From Arenicola marina (lineage: Eukaryota; Annelida; Polychaeta; Arenicolidae): a DNA stretch of 64,000 bases. Of the stretch, positions 54,467 to 64,000 are shown piece by piece (the stretch's first letter is position 1; every line of letters begins with the position of its first letter). The position numbers were made by a program, and so were the translations under genes. Location: NCBI GenBank assembly GCA_964019135.1, contig OZ025253.1, forward strand, positions 7,073,059 through 7,137,058, given 5' to 3'. Under the pieces are notes generated by a model. It was not told the origin of the DNA. It searched no databases and was given only the letters and a program-made list of their open reading frames with translations.

Positions 54467-56500
54467 GTATTTGGGTGAAGACAGCTAAGTAAGTCATATA
54501 GTGGGTAAGGGCAGCTAAGTCAGTAATAGAGAGGGTAAGGGCAGCTAAGTCAGTAATAGAGGGGGTAAGGACAGCTTAATCGGTAATACAGAGGGGGTAA
54601 GGACAGCTAAGTCAGTAATAGAGAGGGTAAGGGCAGCTAAGTTAGCAAAAATGGGGTAAGGGCAGCTAAGTCAGTAATAGAGAGGGGTAAGGGCAGCTAA
54701 GTCAGTTATAGGGGGGGGTATATAGTGGGTAAGGGCAGCTAAGTCAGTACGAGAGGGTTGTAAGGCCAGCTAAGTCAGTAATATAGGGGTAAGGGCAGAT
54801 AAGTCAGTTATAGAGGGGGTTATATAGCGGGTAGGGGCAGCTAAGTCAGTAATAACGGGGGTATGAACAGCTAAGTCAGTAATGGAGGGTAAGGACAGCT
54901 AAGTCAATAATAAAGGAGGCACGGACAGCTAAGTCTGTAATAAAGGGCAAGGACAGCTAAGTCAGTAATATAGGGGGTAAGGACAGCTAAGTCAATTATA
55001 GGGGGGGGGGTGTATATAGTGGGTAAGGGCAGCTAAGTCAGTACGAAAGGGATGTAAGGGCAGCTAAGTCAGTAATATTGGGGTAAGGGCAGATAAGTCA
55101 GTTATAAAGGGCGTTATATAGCGGGTAATGGTAGCTAAGTCAGTAATAAAGGGGGTATGAACAGCTAAGTCAGTAATGGAGGGTAAGGGCACCTAAGTCA
55201 GTAATAAAGGAGGTATGGACAACTAAGTCTGTAATAGAGGGGTAAGGACAGCTAAGTCAGTTATAGAGGGGGTTATATAGTGGGTATGGGCAGCTAAGTC
55301 AGTAATAGAGGGGTAAGGGCAGCTAAGTCAGTAAAAGAGGGGTAAGGGCAGCTAAGTCAGTAACAAAGGAGGTACGGACAGCTAAGTCTGTAATAGAGGG
55401 GTAAGGACAGCTAAGTCAGTTATAGAGGGAGTTATATAGTGGGTATGGGCAGCTAAGTCAGTAATATAGGGGTAAGGGCAGCTAAGTCAGTTATAGAGGG
55501 GTTATATAGCGAGTATCGGCAGCTCAGTCAGTAATGAAGGGGTAAGGGTATGGAGAGCCAAGCCTGTAATAAAGGGAGTAAGGACAGCTAAGTCAGTAAA
55601 TTTAATAGAGGGGGTATATTGGGTAAGTCTGTGTTGAAGGGGGATATAAGGGCAGCTAAGTCAGTAAATTCAATACTGGGCAAGTCAGTGTTGAAGGGGG
55701 GTAAGGGCAACTAAGTCAGTAATAGAGTGGTTAAGGTCAGCTAAGTCAGTAATAAAGGGGTAAGGGCAGCTAAATCGTTAATAGAGAGGGTAAGAGCAGC
55801 TAAGTCCGTAATATAGAGTTGTATAGTGGGTAAGGACAGCTAAGTCAGTAATATAAGGATTAAGGGTAGCTAAATCGTTAATAGAGAGGGTAAGAGCAGC
55901 TCAGTCCGTAATATAGAGTTATATAGTGGGTAAGGACAGCTAAGTCAGTAATATAAGGAGTAAGGGTAGCTAAATCGTTAATAAAGGGGGTAAGAACAGC
56001 TAAGTCAGTAATATAGAGAGGGGTAAGGGCAGTAGTGGAGGGATAAGGGCAGCAAAGCCAGTAATGGAGGGGGCAAGGGCAGCAAAGTCAGTAACATAGA
56101 GGGGTAAGGGCAGCTAAGTCAGTAATAGATTGACAGCGCAGTCAGTAATAGAGCGGGGTATCCTGGGTAACGGCAGCTATGTCAAAACCATGAAGTAAGC
56201 CAAATCAGACTAATAAAAGGGGTATAGTGGGTAAGGGTAGCTAATCAGCAGTAACAGATGTGAAAAGGGCAGCCAAGTAAGAGTGATAGAGGTAAGGGGA
56301 CCTAAGTCAATAGTAGTAGGCTAGCCCTGCTGCATGCCCCTCCCTGGCTTATCCGCTCCCAGGAGCGGATAAGCCAGGGAAGGGCATGCAACAGGGCTAG
56401 TAGTAGGCTAGGTATGCTAATAAAATTAGTAAGGGTGATAGAGAAATATATTAGGTATGGGTAAGTCAAAGTAATAGTGGGTAAGGACAGCTAAGCCACC
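54467..56500. repeat. ~29 bp minisatellite, right block
   Basis: Same family as 47095-48390. The stretch 54472-54594 nearly repeats 47318-47440 unit by unit (GAAGACAGCTAAGTAAGTCA then ATATAGTGGG), showing that larger blocks were also duplicated. Longer composite units with TTATATAGTGGGTA occur at 54715-55100 and are repeated at 55000-55440. Confidence 0.9.
56321..56400. repeat. 80 bp near-perfect palindrome inside the minisatellite
   Basis: Arms 56321-56360 and 56361-56400 pair at 37 of 40 positions with no loop. The flanks repeat TAGTAGG on both sides, like a target-site duplication. It interrupts the array and is unlike its units, so it may be a small foldback or MITE insertion. Confidence 0.85.
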
Positions 56501-56589
56501 AGTAATAGGGTGTATAATGATTAAGTGAATCGAAATCAGAGTAATTCTAATGGAGGGGGGCTGAGTGCCAAATAGGCACTGGGGAAGGG

Positions 56590-58282
56590 GGACAATGTAT
56601 GAATAATGGAGCCCGAGCATGGGGACTAATGTAGGGTGACGGCTAATAATGGAGCCCGAGCATGGGGACTAATGGAGGGTGTCGGCTAATAATGGAGCCC
56701 GAGCATGGGGACTAATGGAGGGTGACGGCTAATAATAGAGCCCGAGCATGGGGACTAATGGAGGGTGACGGCTAATAATGGAGCCCGAGCATGGGAACTA
56801 ATAGAGGGTGGTGGCTAATAATGGAGCCCGAGCATGGGGACTAATGGAGGGTGACGGCTAATAATGGAGCCCGAGCATGGGGACTAATGGAGGGTGACGG
56901 CTAATAATGGAGCCCGAGCATGGGGACTAATGGAGGGTGACGGCTAATAATGGAGCCCGAGCATGGGGACTAATTGAGGGTGTCGGCCAATAATGGAGCC
57001 CGAGCATGGGGACTAATGGAGGGTGACGGCTAATAATGGAGCCCGAGCATGGGGACTAATTGAGGGTGTCGGCCAATAATGGAGCCCGAGCATGGGGACT
57101 AATGGAGGGTGACGGCTAATAATGGAGCCCGAGCACGGGGACTAATTGAGGGTGTCGGCTAATAATGGAGCCCGAGCATGGGAACTAATGGAGGGTGACG
57201 GCTAATAATGGAGCCCGAGCATGGGAACTAATTGAGGGTGTCGGCCAATAATGGAGCCCGAGCATGGGGACTAATGGAGGGTGACGGCTAATAATGGAGC
57301 CCGAGCATGGGAACTAATTGAGGGTGTCGGCTAATAATGGAGCCCGAGCATGGGGACTAATGGAGGGCGACGGCTAATAATGGAGCCCGAGCATGGGGAC
57401 TAATGGAGGGTGACGGCTAATAATGGAGCCCGAGCATGGGGACTAATGGAGGGTGACGGCTAATAATGGAGCCCGAGCATGGGGACTAATGGAGGGTGAC
57501 GGCTAATAATGGAGCCCGAGCATGGGGAGTAATGGAGGGTGACGGCTAATAATGGAGCCCGAGCAGGGCAACTAATGGAGGGTGACGGCTAATAATGAAA
57601 CCCGAGCATGGGAACTAATGGAGGGTGACGGCTAATAATGGAGCCCGAGCATGGGAACTAATGGAGGGTGACGGCTAATAATGGAACCCGAGCATGGGAA
57701 CTAATGGAGGGTGACGGCTAATAATGGAGCCCGAGCATGGGAACTAATTGAGGGTGTCGGCCAATAATGGAACCCGAGCATGGGGACTAATGGAGGGTGA
57801 CGGCTAATAATGGAGCCCGAGCATGGGGACTAATGGAGGGTGACGGCTAATAATGGAGCCCGAGCATGGGAACTAATAGAGGGTGGCGGCTAATAATGGA
57901 GCCCGAACATGGGGACTAATGGAGGGTGACGGCTAATAATGGAGCCCGAGCATGGGGACTAATGGAGGGTGACGGCTAATAATGGAGCCCGAGCATGGGA
58001 ACTAATGGAGGGTGACGGCTAATAATGGAGCCCGAGCATGGGAACTAATTGAGGGTGTCGGCCAATATTGGAGCCCGAGCATGGGGACTAATGGAGGGTG
58101 ACGGCTAATAATGGAGCCCGAGCATGGGGACTAATGGAGGGTGACGGCTAATAATGAAGCCCGAGCATGGGAACTAATAGAGGGTGGCGGCTAATAATGG
58201 AGCCCGAGCATGGGGACTAATGGAGGGTGACGGCTAATAATGGAGCCCGAGCATGGGAACTAATGGAGGGTGACGGCTAATC
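56590..58282. repeat. 43 bp minisatellite, ~39 copies
   Basis: The unit GGCTAATAATGGAGCCCGAG-CATGGGGACTAATGGAGGGTGAC is highly regular (for example 56611, 56654, 56697). In 56970-57330 the variant AATTGAGGGTGTCGG recurs every 86 bp, a dimeric higher-order form. Confidence 0.95.
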
Positions 58283-58362
58283 CTTTGTAATAATGAAGTA
58301 ATGAGGTTAGATTCATAACTGGGCATGTCATAAAGTTACCTAGACAGCATTATTTCACGTTG

Positions 58363-58640
58363 AAGGTGGAGCGGTCGTGTATTATGTGCCAGTTTTAACA
58401 GGTCTTTCCTCTGTATTAATGCCAGAAGCTAGAGCCTTAGTAGACAAAATTCAAAATCAGCAGAATCGGCTGTTCATGGTCGGTAATGGCTACGTACACC
58501 ATTATGAGGTGGCACGTGAGAACAATGGCAGCGAAGCGTCCGCGATCGATATGAGCAGTTGTTCGCCCGCATTCACCACTCGATCTTCCCGTTACAGTTT
58601 CTTACTAACACTGTTTCCAATATATGCCAGTTATACGTAG
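58363..58640 (+). CDS. Unrecognised open frame next to the right inverted repeat
   Basis: Begins within VEGGAVVYYVPVLTG (ATG not required at 58377) and holds ARALVDKIQNQQNRLFMVGN-GYVHHYEVARENNGSEASAI; a frame change then gives ARIHHSIFPLQFLTN and ICQLYVAQCRATG to about 58700. Composition is protein-like but I do not recognise a family. It lies between the 43 bp array and the right inverted repeat, on the same strand as the MULE remnant, so it could be a second gene or exon of that element. Confidence 0.3.
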
Positions 58641-58729
58641 CGCAGTGCAGAGCGACGGGCCTTGGCACATACTACCTGTACACCACTCTCCGCACCATAG
58701 CGTGCACAGGTCCTAACTTAACCCCACCC

Positions 58730-59055
58730 CACCCCACCCCGCATCCGCTTGACTGCGAGCGAAACCCCACCCCTCCTCGGCTTGACTGCGACAAAGAACT
58801 TCTATACATTTTTTTACTGCGAGCGCGAGGTCACGCGCGCGGCGAGATCTGAGAACTGTCATGGCGGCCCGATCGGCACAAAAACGTCTGGCTGGTTGGA
58901 AAAAGGCTGTAATATTCACTTTGGATACACGATATCGTTCTGAAAACGGAGTATAATAGCAATAAACATGTATTCTATTCATATAAACCACTCTTGTTAA
59001 CATCGCCCCATCATAAAGTGTAGATCGGATGAAGATCGGAAGGATCGGAAGTACA
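58730..59055 (-). repeat. Dispersed repeat, right copy; possible long TIR
   Basis: Reverse-complement match of 44771-45030. This copy extends further inward with an extra, internally repeated GCAGTCAAGC segment (58750-58810). See the left copy. Confidence 0.8.
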
Positions 59056-60477
59056 TTGGTGATTTACCCTGGGCCCGGAATCACTGTCACGAAAAGTCTG
59101 ACTGTGGATTTTAGTAGTGTAGTTCCGAACTTCAGGGACGCCTAACCAGGTTATTTGTGTCTCCTTCTTCCTCAAGAACATTCCCAGAACTAGTTTGTGA
59201 CTTACCTTAATCAGTCGGAACAAACAAATACAGAGAATCAGTTCTAGTTCTCTAGTTCTATCAGCTTTCTGCGTTGTTCCGCCTTTTCCGCATTGCCCAA
59301 CACGACCAGAAAATGGTCAGGGCTAGTTTAGCCAAGTGAAACGCACACTTAAATATTCATGAGCAACGTCACTCGCAGTTCCGCCGACCCAAACAGAGCT
59401 ATTTTTAGCATTTAAGGGTATTTCTCGACAGGCACTACCCAAGACTGTTACGGTCGCTGCAAATCATGTCTAAAACAAAGTTCATTCATAATATAAATGC
59501 CTTGGTATGCCAAAGTTCACAGTGTAACGCGTGCACGACAAGCCAGAAGCGCCCGTGAAATTATTTGTTGCCAGTCGGCCAAACAGCGCTGAGTCAGTGA
59601 GTGTCACTGAGTGCGTGTGTTGGTGTGACTGTGACAGTTGTGTCAGCCGCGGTAGTGTCTTAGGCCTATGTCTGACGCATGGCCCTCAGGACCTCAACCC
59701 TAACGTAAACAAGTAGAAAGCACACGAATTTAGGGGGTGGGGGGGGGGGGGGGCAGGGCGGGGGTAGGGGCCCTTCAAGCAAGGCAATGTCAATGACTGT
59801 TAAGACTTTACGGTGTGGAGCCACTTTTTAGCAGCGGAATCTCCAGAGAGCCCCCCCCCCCCCCTCCCCCGTCTCTATAGTCAAGTCGCTGGTAGAACCA
59901 AATAACTCAGGCGTATGCTCCCACTACTCCTTGACATAGGGAGGAGGGGCTATAGTGGGTAGCCTCGACATCTGTTATCGACGGGCGTGAATGTTGGAGG
60001 CTTAGTCGTCTTTTTTCAGAGAAATTCATTTACATGGATCCTGTAATGCTGCTGACTAGGCCGCTTAGACAATATAAGAAATATCGCAAGTAAAATTTAT
60101 ATAAATCTTGTAAATGGGTCGGGGCATCAATTACGCTGACAACTTGTTATCGAACGACCCCATGTACGGAAGTTTTTAGTACCATAGATCATGTAGGTCA
60201 GTTCTGCGGGGTAAGTTCTTTTTCATGAAAACTGCTTGCTTCTAATTATACATAGGCATCACTGGAAGTCCAGGGTCCCTCTAAACCATATCTGTATAAT
60301 AGTGCCTCCCTTCTCCCCCCCCCACCCCACCCACACTTGGTTCTTGCCTGGCTCCATCAGCCAATACATCTTGTGGGTTAAGTTCAATTCTGCAATGACG
60401 TTGATAATGAAATCATTTCATTTCTTATTTCCATCAACTAGTTTTTAAAGTGAAAAGTTATACATTTTTTAATAATA
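59056..60477. other. No gene recognised; poly-G and poly-C tracts
   Basis: G-tract at about 59734-59765 and C-tract at about 59850-59865. Other sequence appears unique. Confidence 0.3.
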
Positions 60478-60748
60478 TTGATTGATTGGTTGTTTGGTTG
60501 GTTATTCAGGACGCTTTAACCACTTTTGGTCATATCGCGTCAATGACAGAAGGAAGGGAGAGTGGAGCCATGTCCCCGGGGGTAACCCCCTACTCTTTGC
60601 GAAGAAGGGCATGGAATCTTTATCTTGCGACCACACAGACATGGCCACAGCAGGGCTCGAACCAGCGACCCACGTGCCGTTAGGCTCGCAGGTGACCAGA
60701 GCACTCAATGCGAGCGCTCTAACCCGCTGAGCTGTCGCGCCGGCCCCA
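60478..60748 (-). mobile_element. tRNA-derived SINE, second copy
   Basis: Minus-strand head with box A (GACAGCTCAGCGGG) and box B (GGTTCGAGCCC), same GTTAGAGCGCTCGCATT and TGTGGCCATGTCTGTG segments as the copy at 5050. The 3' end is an AACCAACCAAACAACCAATC repeat tail. This copy is longer and better preserved than the first. Confidence 0.8.
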
Positions 60749-61756
60749 ATGATATTGATTGAATTTAGGGGACAGTACATCACAACAAAGATACAACAAA
60801 GACACATACAAATTAGTCTCATCAGGGTATTAGCCAAACTGTTGTTTACCAGCTAAAATTTTGGCTGGTAAAAGAATGGTTCAGTGTACATGAACAAAAT
60901 GGCACCACCTGATCAGGTTTTCACATTTTGAGCTCGCAATTTACAATTGAAAATATCTAGAAAAGTAGTTCCTAATGTCAAAAACAATTGTGAGCCCTAT
61001 TATTGTCTTCTAAACTTCCTGACAAAAAGGGCCTTTTTGGGGTAGGCAAACATTACACGAGGGCCCGCCAAATTGAAAATTTGCCCAACCAAAAATGAAA
61101 CTGCCTGCCCAGATCGCGGGCAAGCAGGTCTCTGGCTTGTTTCTCATAAAATGTCACTTGCATTGCTCAACAAGGGTTGGAATATTTTTATTACATAATA
61201 ATTAGTGTAAATATAACTTAAAATAATATGGAGTAAACTATAAATGGCATGAAGACCGATGGCTGAATGCACCCTGACAGTTATTATATATAATTTCTTA
61301 GGTCTAACACACTTCCCATTTCTGAAACCTCTAAACTATAGCAATGAATCAATCATTAAAATAGCATTTAAAAGAACTTACAAATGCAATATTGAATGAA
61401 ATGCAGGCCCAGCATACAAATACATTTATATTATAAGGCTTAATTGTTATGGATCTGCTATGGCCCTGATGCATAGCCCTCACAAACTCGACCCTAACAG
61501 GGGTGCCTCACCGTCTAAATGAATTATTCATATATATATAGAACCGAATTGGACTTATGTCGAAATAATTTGGACAATTTATTTGGATAATTGTAAAATT
61601 TATTTATGCATATGTCCAAATTTGGTCATGTGTTCAGTTCCATTGTACATAGATGTTAAATTTATTTCGACGTATGTTGAAATAATTTGTACAATCTACC
61701 ATTGAACTTTACTCATGTCCAAATGAATGTACAATTTCAAAAATATTGATGTCATC
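60749..61756. other. AT-rich spacer with a short degenerate repeat
   Basis: At 61545-61740 ATGTYGAAATAATTTGKACA and related segments recur in direct and inverted copies. No gene. Confidence 0.35.
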
Positions 61757-64000
61757 TTTTATTTTATTTTTTATTGACCACTAGACATTAATGTACATTT
61801 ACAGACGAAAAGACATCAAAGGTTAATATATAAAGGTACATAAACATATGGATCCCGCTTAACTGAGTATTATCTAAACAAATGGATTATTGGCTGCCAT
61901 TTATCAGTAGGGTTTCTTGCGTGGTTTTCCAGAAGACAATAATGCTTAATCTGCCCGAGGGCGCCTTTTAGACTTGGAACCAATTTTCTCCATTTACATG
62001 AATATATGAAGCGTTTCACAATGAGAAGAAAGAAGAAATGGTTAATCAATTTCACGAATTTTAGAGTTTTAATCACATCAAGCATTACAATTTGGCAGTC
62101 TAACGTGATCTGGTTACTCTCTCTATTTTCTGCATCCAAAGCTGAATGTAACGTCAGATATAACCACGTGTCCGTGTCTCGCCAAATGGCTTGTACTACA
62201 GGGCAACTCCAAAACATGTGGTCTAAAGATTCAACTTCGCGAAGTTAATTTGCATTCCATATCGTACTATAAACTCTCCCCTACTACAAATTGTACCTTT
62301 TTCATTTATTAAGTCGTTTAAATATATAATACCTTTATCAGTGAACTCCTGCTTCCGCTTGGTTAAATTACCGTTGCACAAAAAGTAGGTGTTACATATG
62401 GGCATGCATCTCACGTCTTCATGGGGCTGTTCATATTGTAACTTTACCCAAGCTCTGAATACATCTGACCAAAAGTGGTTTGATACGTTGTAAAATTTCT
62501 GTAGTGACCTAAAATCTAATTCCCAACATAAAGCTATTTACTTACAGCTAAATGTACCAAATAAATCTTGCCATGCACCTCTCTAGAAATTAACCTGCGG
62601 ATCCAAGATATCTTTATGGCATGCGCAAAAGTTTCCACTTGAGTAAGGGCGACACCGCCATATTTACCGATTTGTGCCAGGCGGTTAATACCTATCATAG
62701 CCTGTGTTTTCCATATAAAACTGCGAATCACTTAGGTAAGTTTACAGAGGTTTTTTTTTGTCTAGTGATGGTAAGACAGACAGAACATGGAAAATTTTCG
62801 GCAATGCTAGTGTCTTCAGAACTGTAACCTTGCCTGTCATCGATAAATGCCGTTTCTTATACAATGCTAGAAAGCTCTCAATCTTCCCGATTTTCCTGTC
62901 GTTGTTCAGACTTGGCATTTTCGAGAGGTTCACATCAAATTGTATATCAAGCAACGTGAATTGGCTAGGCCGTTTAATTGGAAGGTTAGGGCAAATAGCT
63001 TCCTTCGAATTACTTTTCCGTCCAAGCCACACCCCGATCGTTTTATCGACATTTATCTTTAATCCCGAACATTTTCCAAATTTATTGAGTAATTCCATGG
63101 TATTTCTTAGTGATTCGGTGCTCCCGTCTAATAGTAAAACTGCGTCGTCTGCATATTGGCCTAGCTTGTGTTCTTTGTTTCCGAGACCTACACCACGTAT
63201 ACCTTTGTGCTGTTGCAATGCCACTGCAAGTGGTTCAATAGCTAGGATGAATAAGTATGGGGAAAGCGGGTCCCCCTGCCTACACCCTTTACCTAAATAG
63301 AAGAATTGATAAAAGTGACCGTTATTTAACACACAGCTAGAAGAATCTCTGTACAAAATATCACACCATTTTACAAAGGATTGCCCAAAACCATATGTCC
63401 TTAAAATATTAAAGATATATTGCCAACTTACAGTATCGAATGCAATCTCGAAATTGAGTAATAATAACAGGCCATCCAAATCACCTTCTTTTAAGTAATG
63501 CATTGCATCATATAAGAACCTGGTGTTTTCGCCTATGAATCTACCCCGAAGGAATCCTTTTTGCTGTGACCCAATCATTTCCTGCAAGACAACTCTTACT
63601 CGACGTGACATAATTCCTGATATAATCTTATAGTCTACATTAAGTAGAGTGGGGGGCCTCCAGTTTTTCAAATGAATCCTCGGCTTATCCCCCTTTGGTA
63701 AGCAAGTTATCACACCTTGTTTCTGAGTAATTGACAAACTGTCTGTCTTATACGCATAATTCAAACTGTTCACTAAATACTGTCCAACATCTCTCCAAAG
63801 TACTTTATAGAATTTTGCGGGGAATCCATCGCTTCCTGGGGTTTTATCGTTTTTCATATTCTTAAGTACCTCCTTAATCTCTTCCTGTGTTATCAGCACT
63901 TCACATGAATCTGTTTGCCTCTGGTGTAACATCTAAACATTCTTTTCATTAGGGAACTCATCTGTTGAACCCTGCTGGTCCACACCAGTGTATAATTTTT
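61757..64000 (-). pseudogene. L1-like LINE ORF2 (reverse transcriptase), decayed, running off the right edge
   Basis: Minus strand. The main frame (63932-62742) shows NDKTPGSDGFPAKFYK, LKNWRPPTLLNVDYKI, FEIAFDTVSW, GCRQGDPLSPYLF and the active site YADD (about 63145). An in-frame TAG at 63933-63935 precedes it, with further L1-like residues upstream to the edge. Below 62742 the frame is broken several times but continues in pieces (IGKYGGVALT near 62650, WSCPVVQAIW near 62200) to an A-rich 3' end near 61757. The fingers and GSDGFP motif are of the L1/Tx1 group, distinct from the copy at 23-27 kb. Inactive. Confidence 0.75.

Overview
The window reads as genomic DNA of an invertebrate animal. 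Genes are split by GT-AG introns, non-LTR and LTR retrotransposons are abundant, there are tRNA-derived SINEs and MITEs, and roughly a third of the sequence is tandem arrays with 15-65 bp units. The gene families (EGF exon arrays, Ly6/three-finger, S1 protease, BTB-BACK with a beta-propeller) and the Tx1, L1-like and CR1-like elements would fit a marine invertebrate such as an amphioxus or a mollusc. I cannot decide the species from the sequence alone.

Layout. 1-1.6 kb: 3' end of an env-bearing LTR element. 2-7 kb: a hAT-like MITE, a short minisatellite, a SINE and unannotated AT-rich DNA. 7.2-14.5 kb (minus): the 3' half of a gene with a C-terminal concanavalin/laminin-G-like domain, preceded by four nearly identical EGF exons on a ~1147 bp tandem duplication. 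14.5-16.3 kb: GGTAA-rich arrays and a LINE scrap. 17.2-18.4 kb (minus): a complete two-exon secreted Ly6/three-finger gene with a TATA box. 18.5-27.1 kb: two Tx1-clade LINE copies head to head at a 38-nt U2 snRNA 5' fragment. 27.1-29.5 kb (plus): the 3' three exons of a chymotrypsin-like serine protease whose exon/intron border has been amplified into a minisatellite.

29.9-33.1 kb: a 65 bp satellite with a 1105 bp higher-order repeat. 33.2-43.8 kb (minus): exons for a beta-propeller and two BTB-BACK modules, phase-compatible as one gene, with introns holding a 33 bp array, a 19 bp array and a Tigger/pogo scrap. 44.8-59.1 kb: two ~260-320 bp copies of one sequence in inverted orientation flank a decayed MULE transposase and large arrays, possibly the long terminal inverted repeats of one ~14 kb element. 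Inside it a CR1-like LINE sits in a minisatellite, and an intact, apparently very young Ty3/Gypsy element (identical 235 bp LTRs, ATGTC target duplication) sits in that LINE. 59-64 kb: a second SINE and a decayed L1-like ORF2 running off the right edge.

The host genes look independent, except that the EGF exons and lectin-like exons form one gene and the BTB and propeller exons probably form another. Splice sites were chosen by GT-AG and reading-phase agreement and are not confirmed by transcripts.
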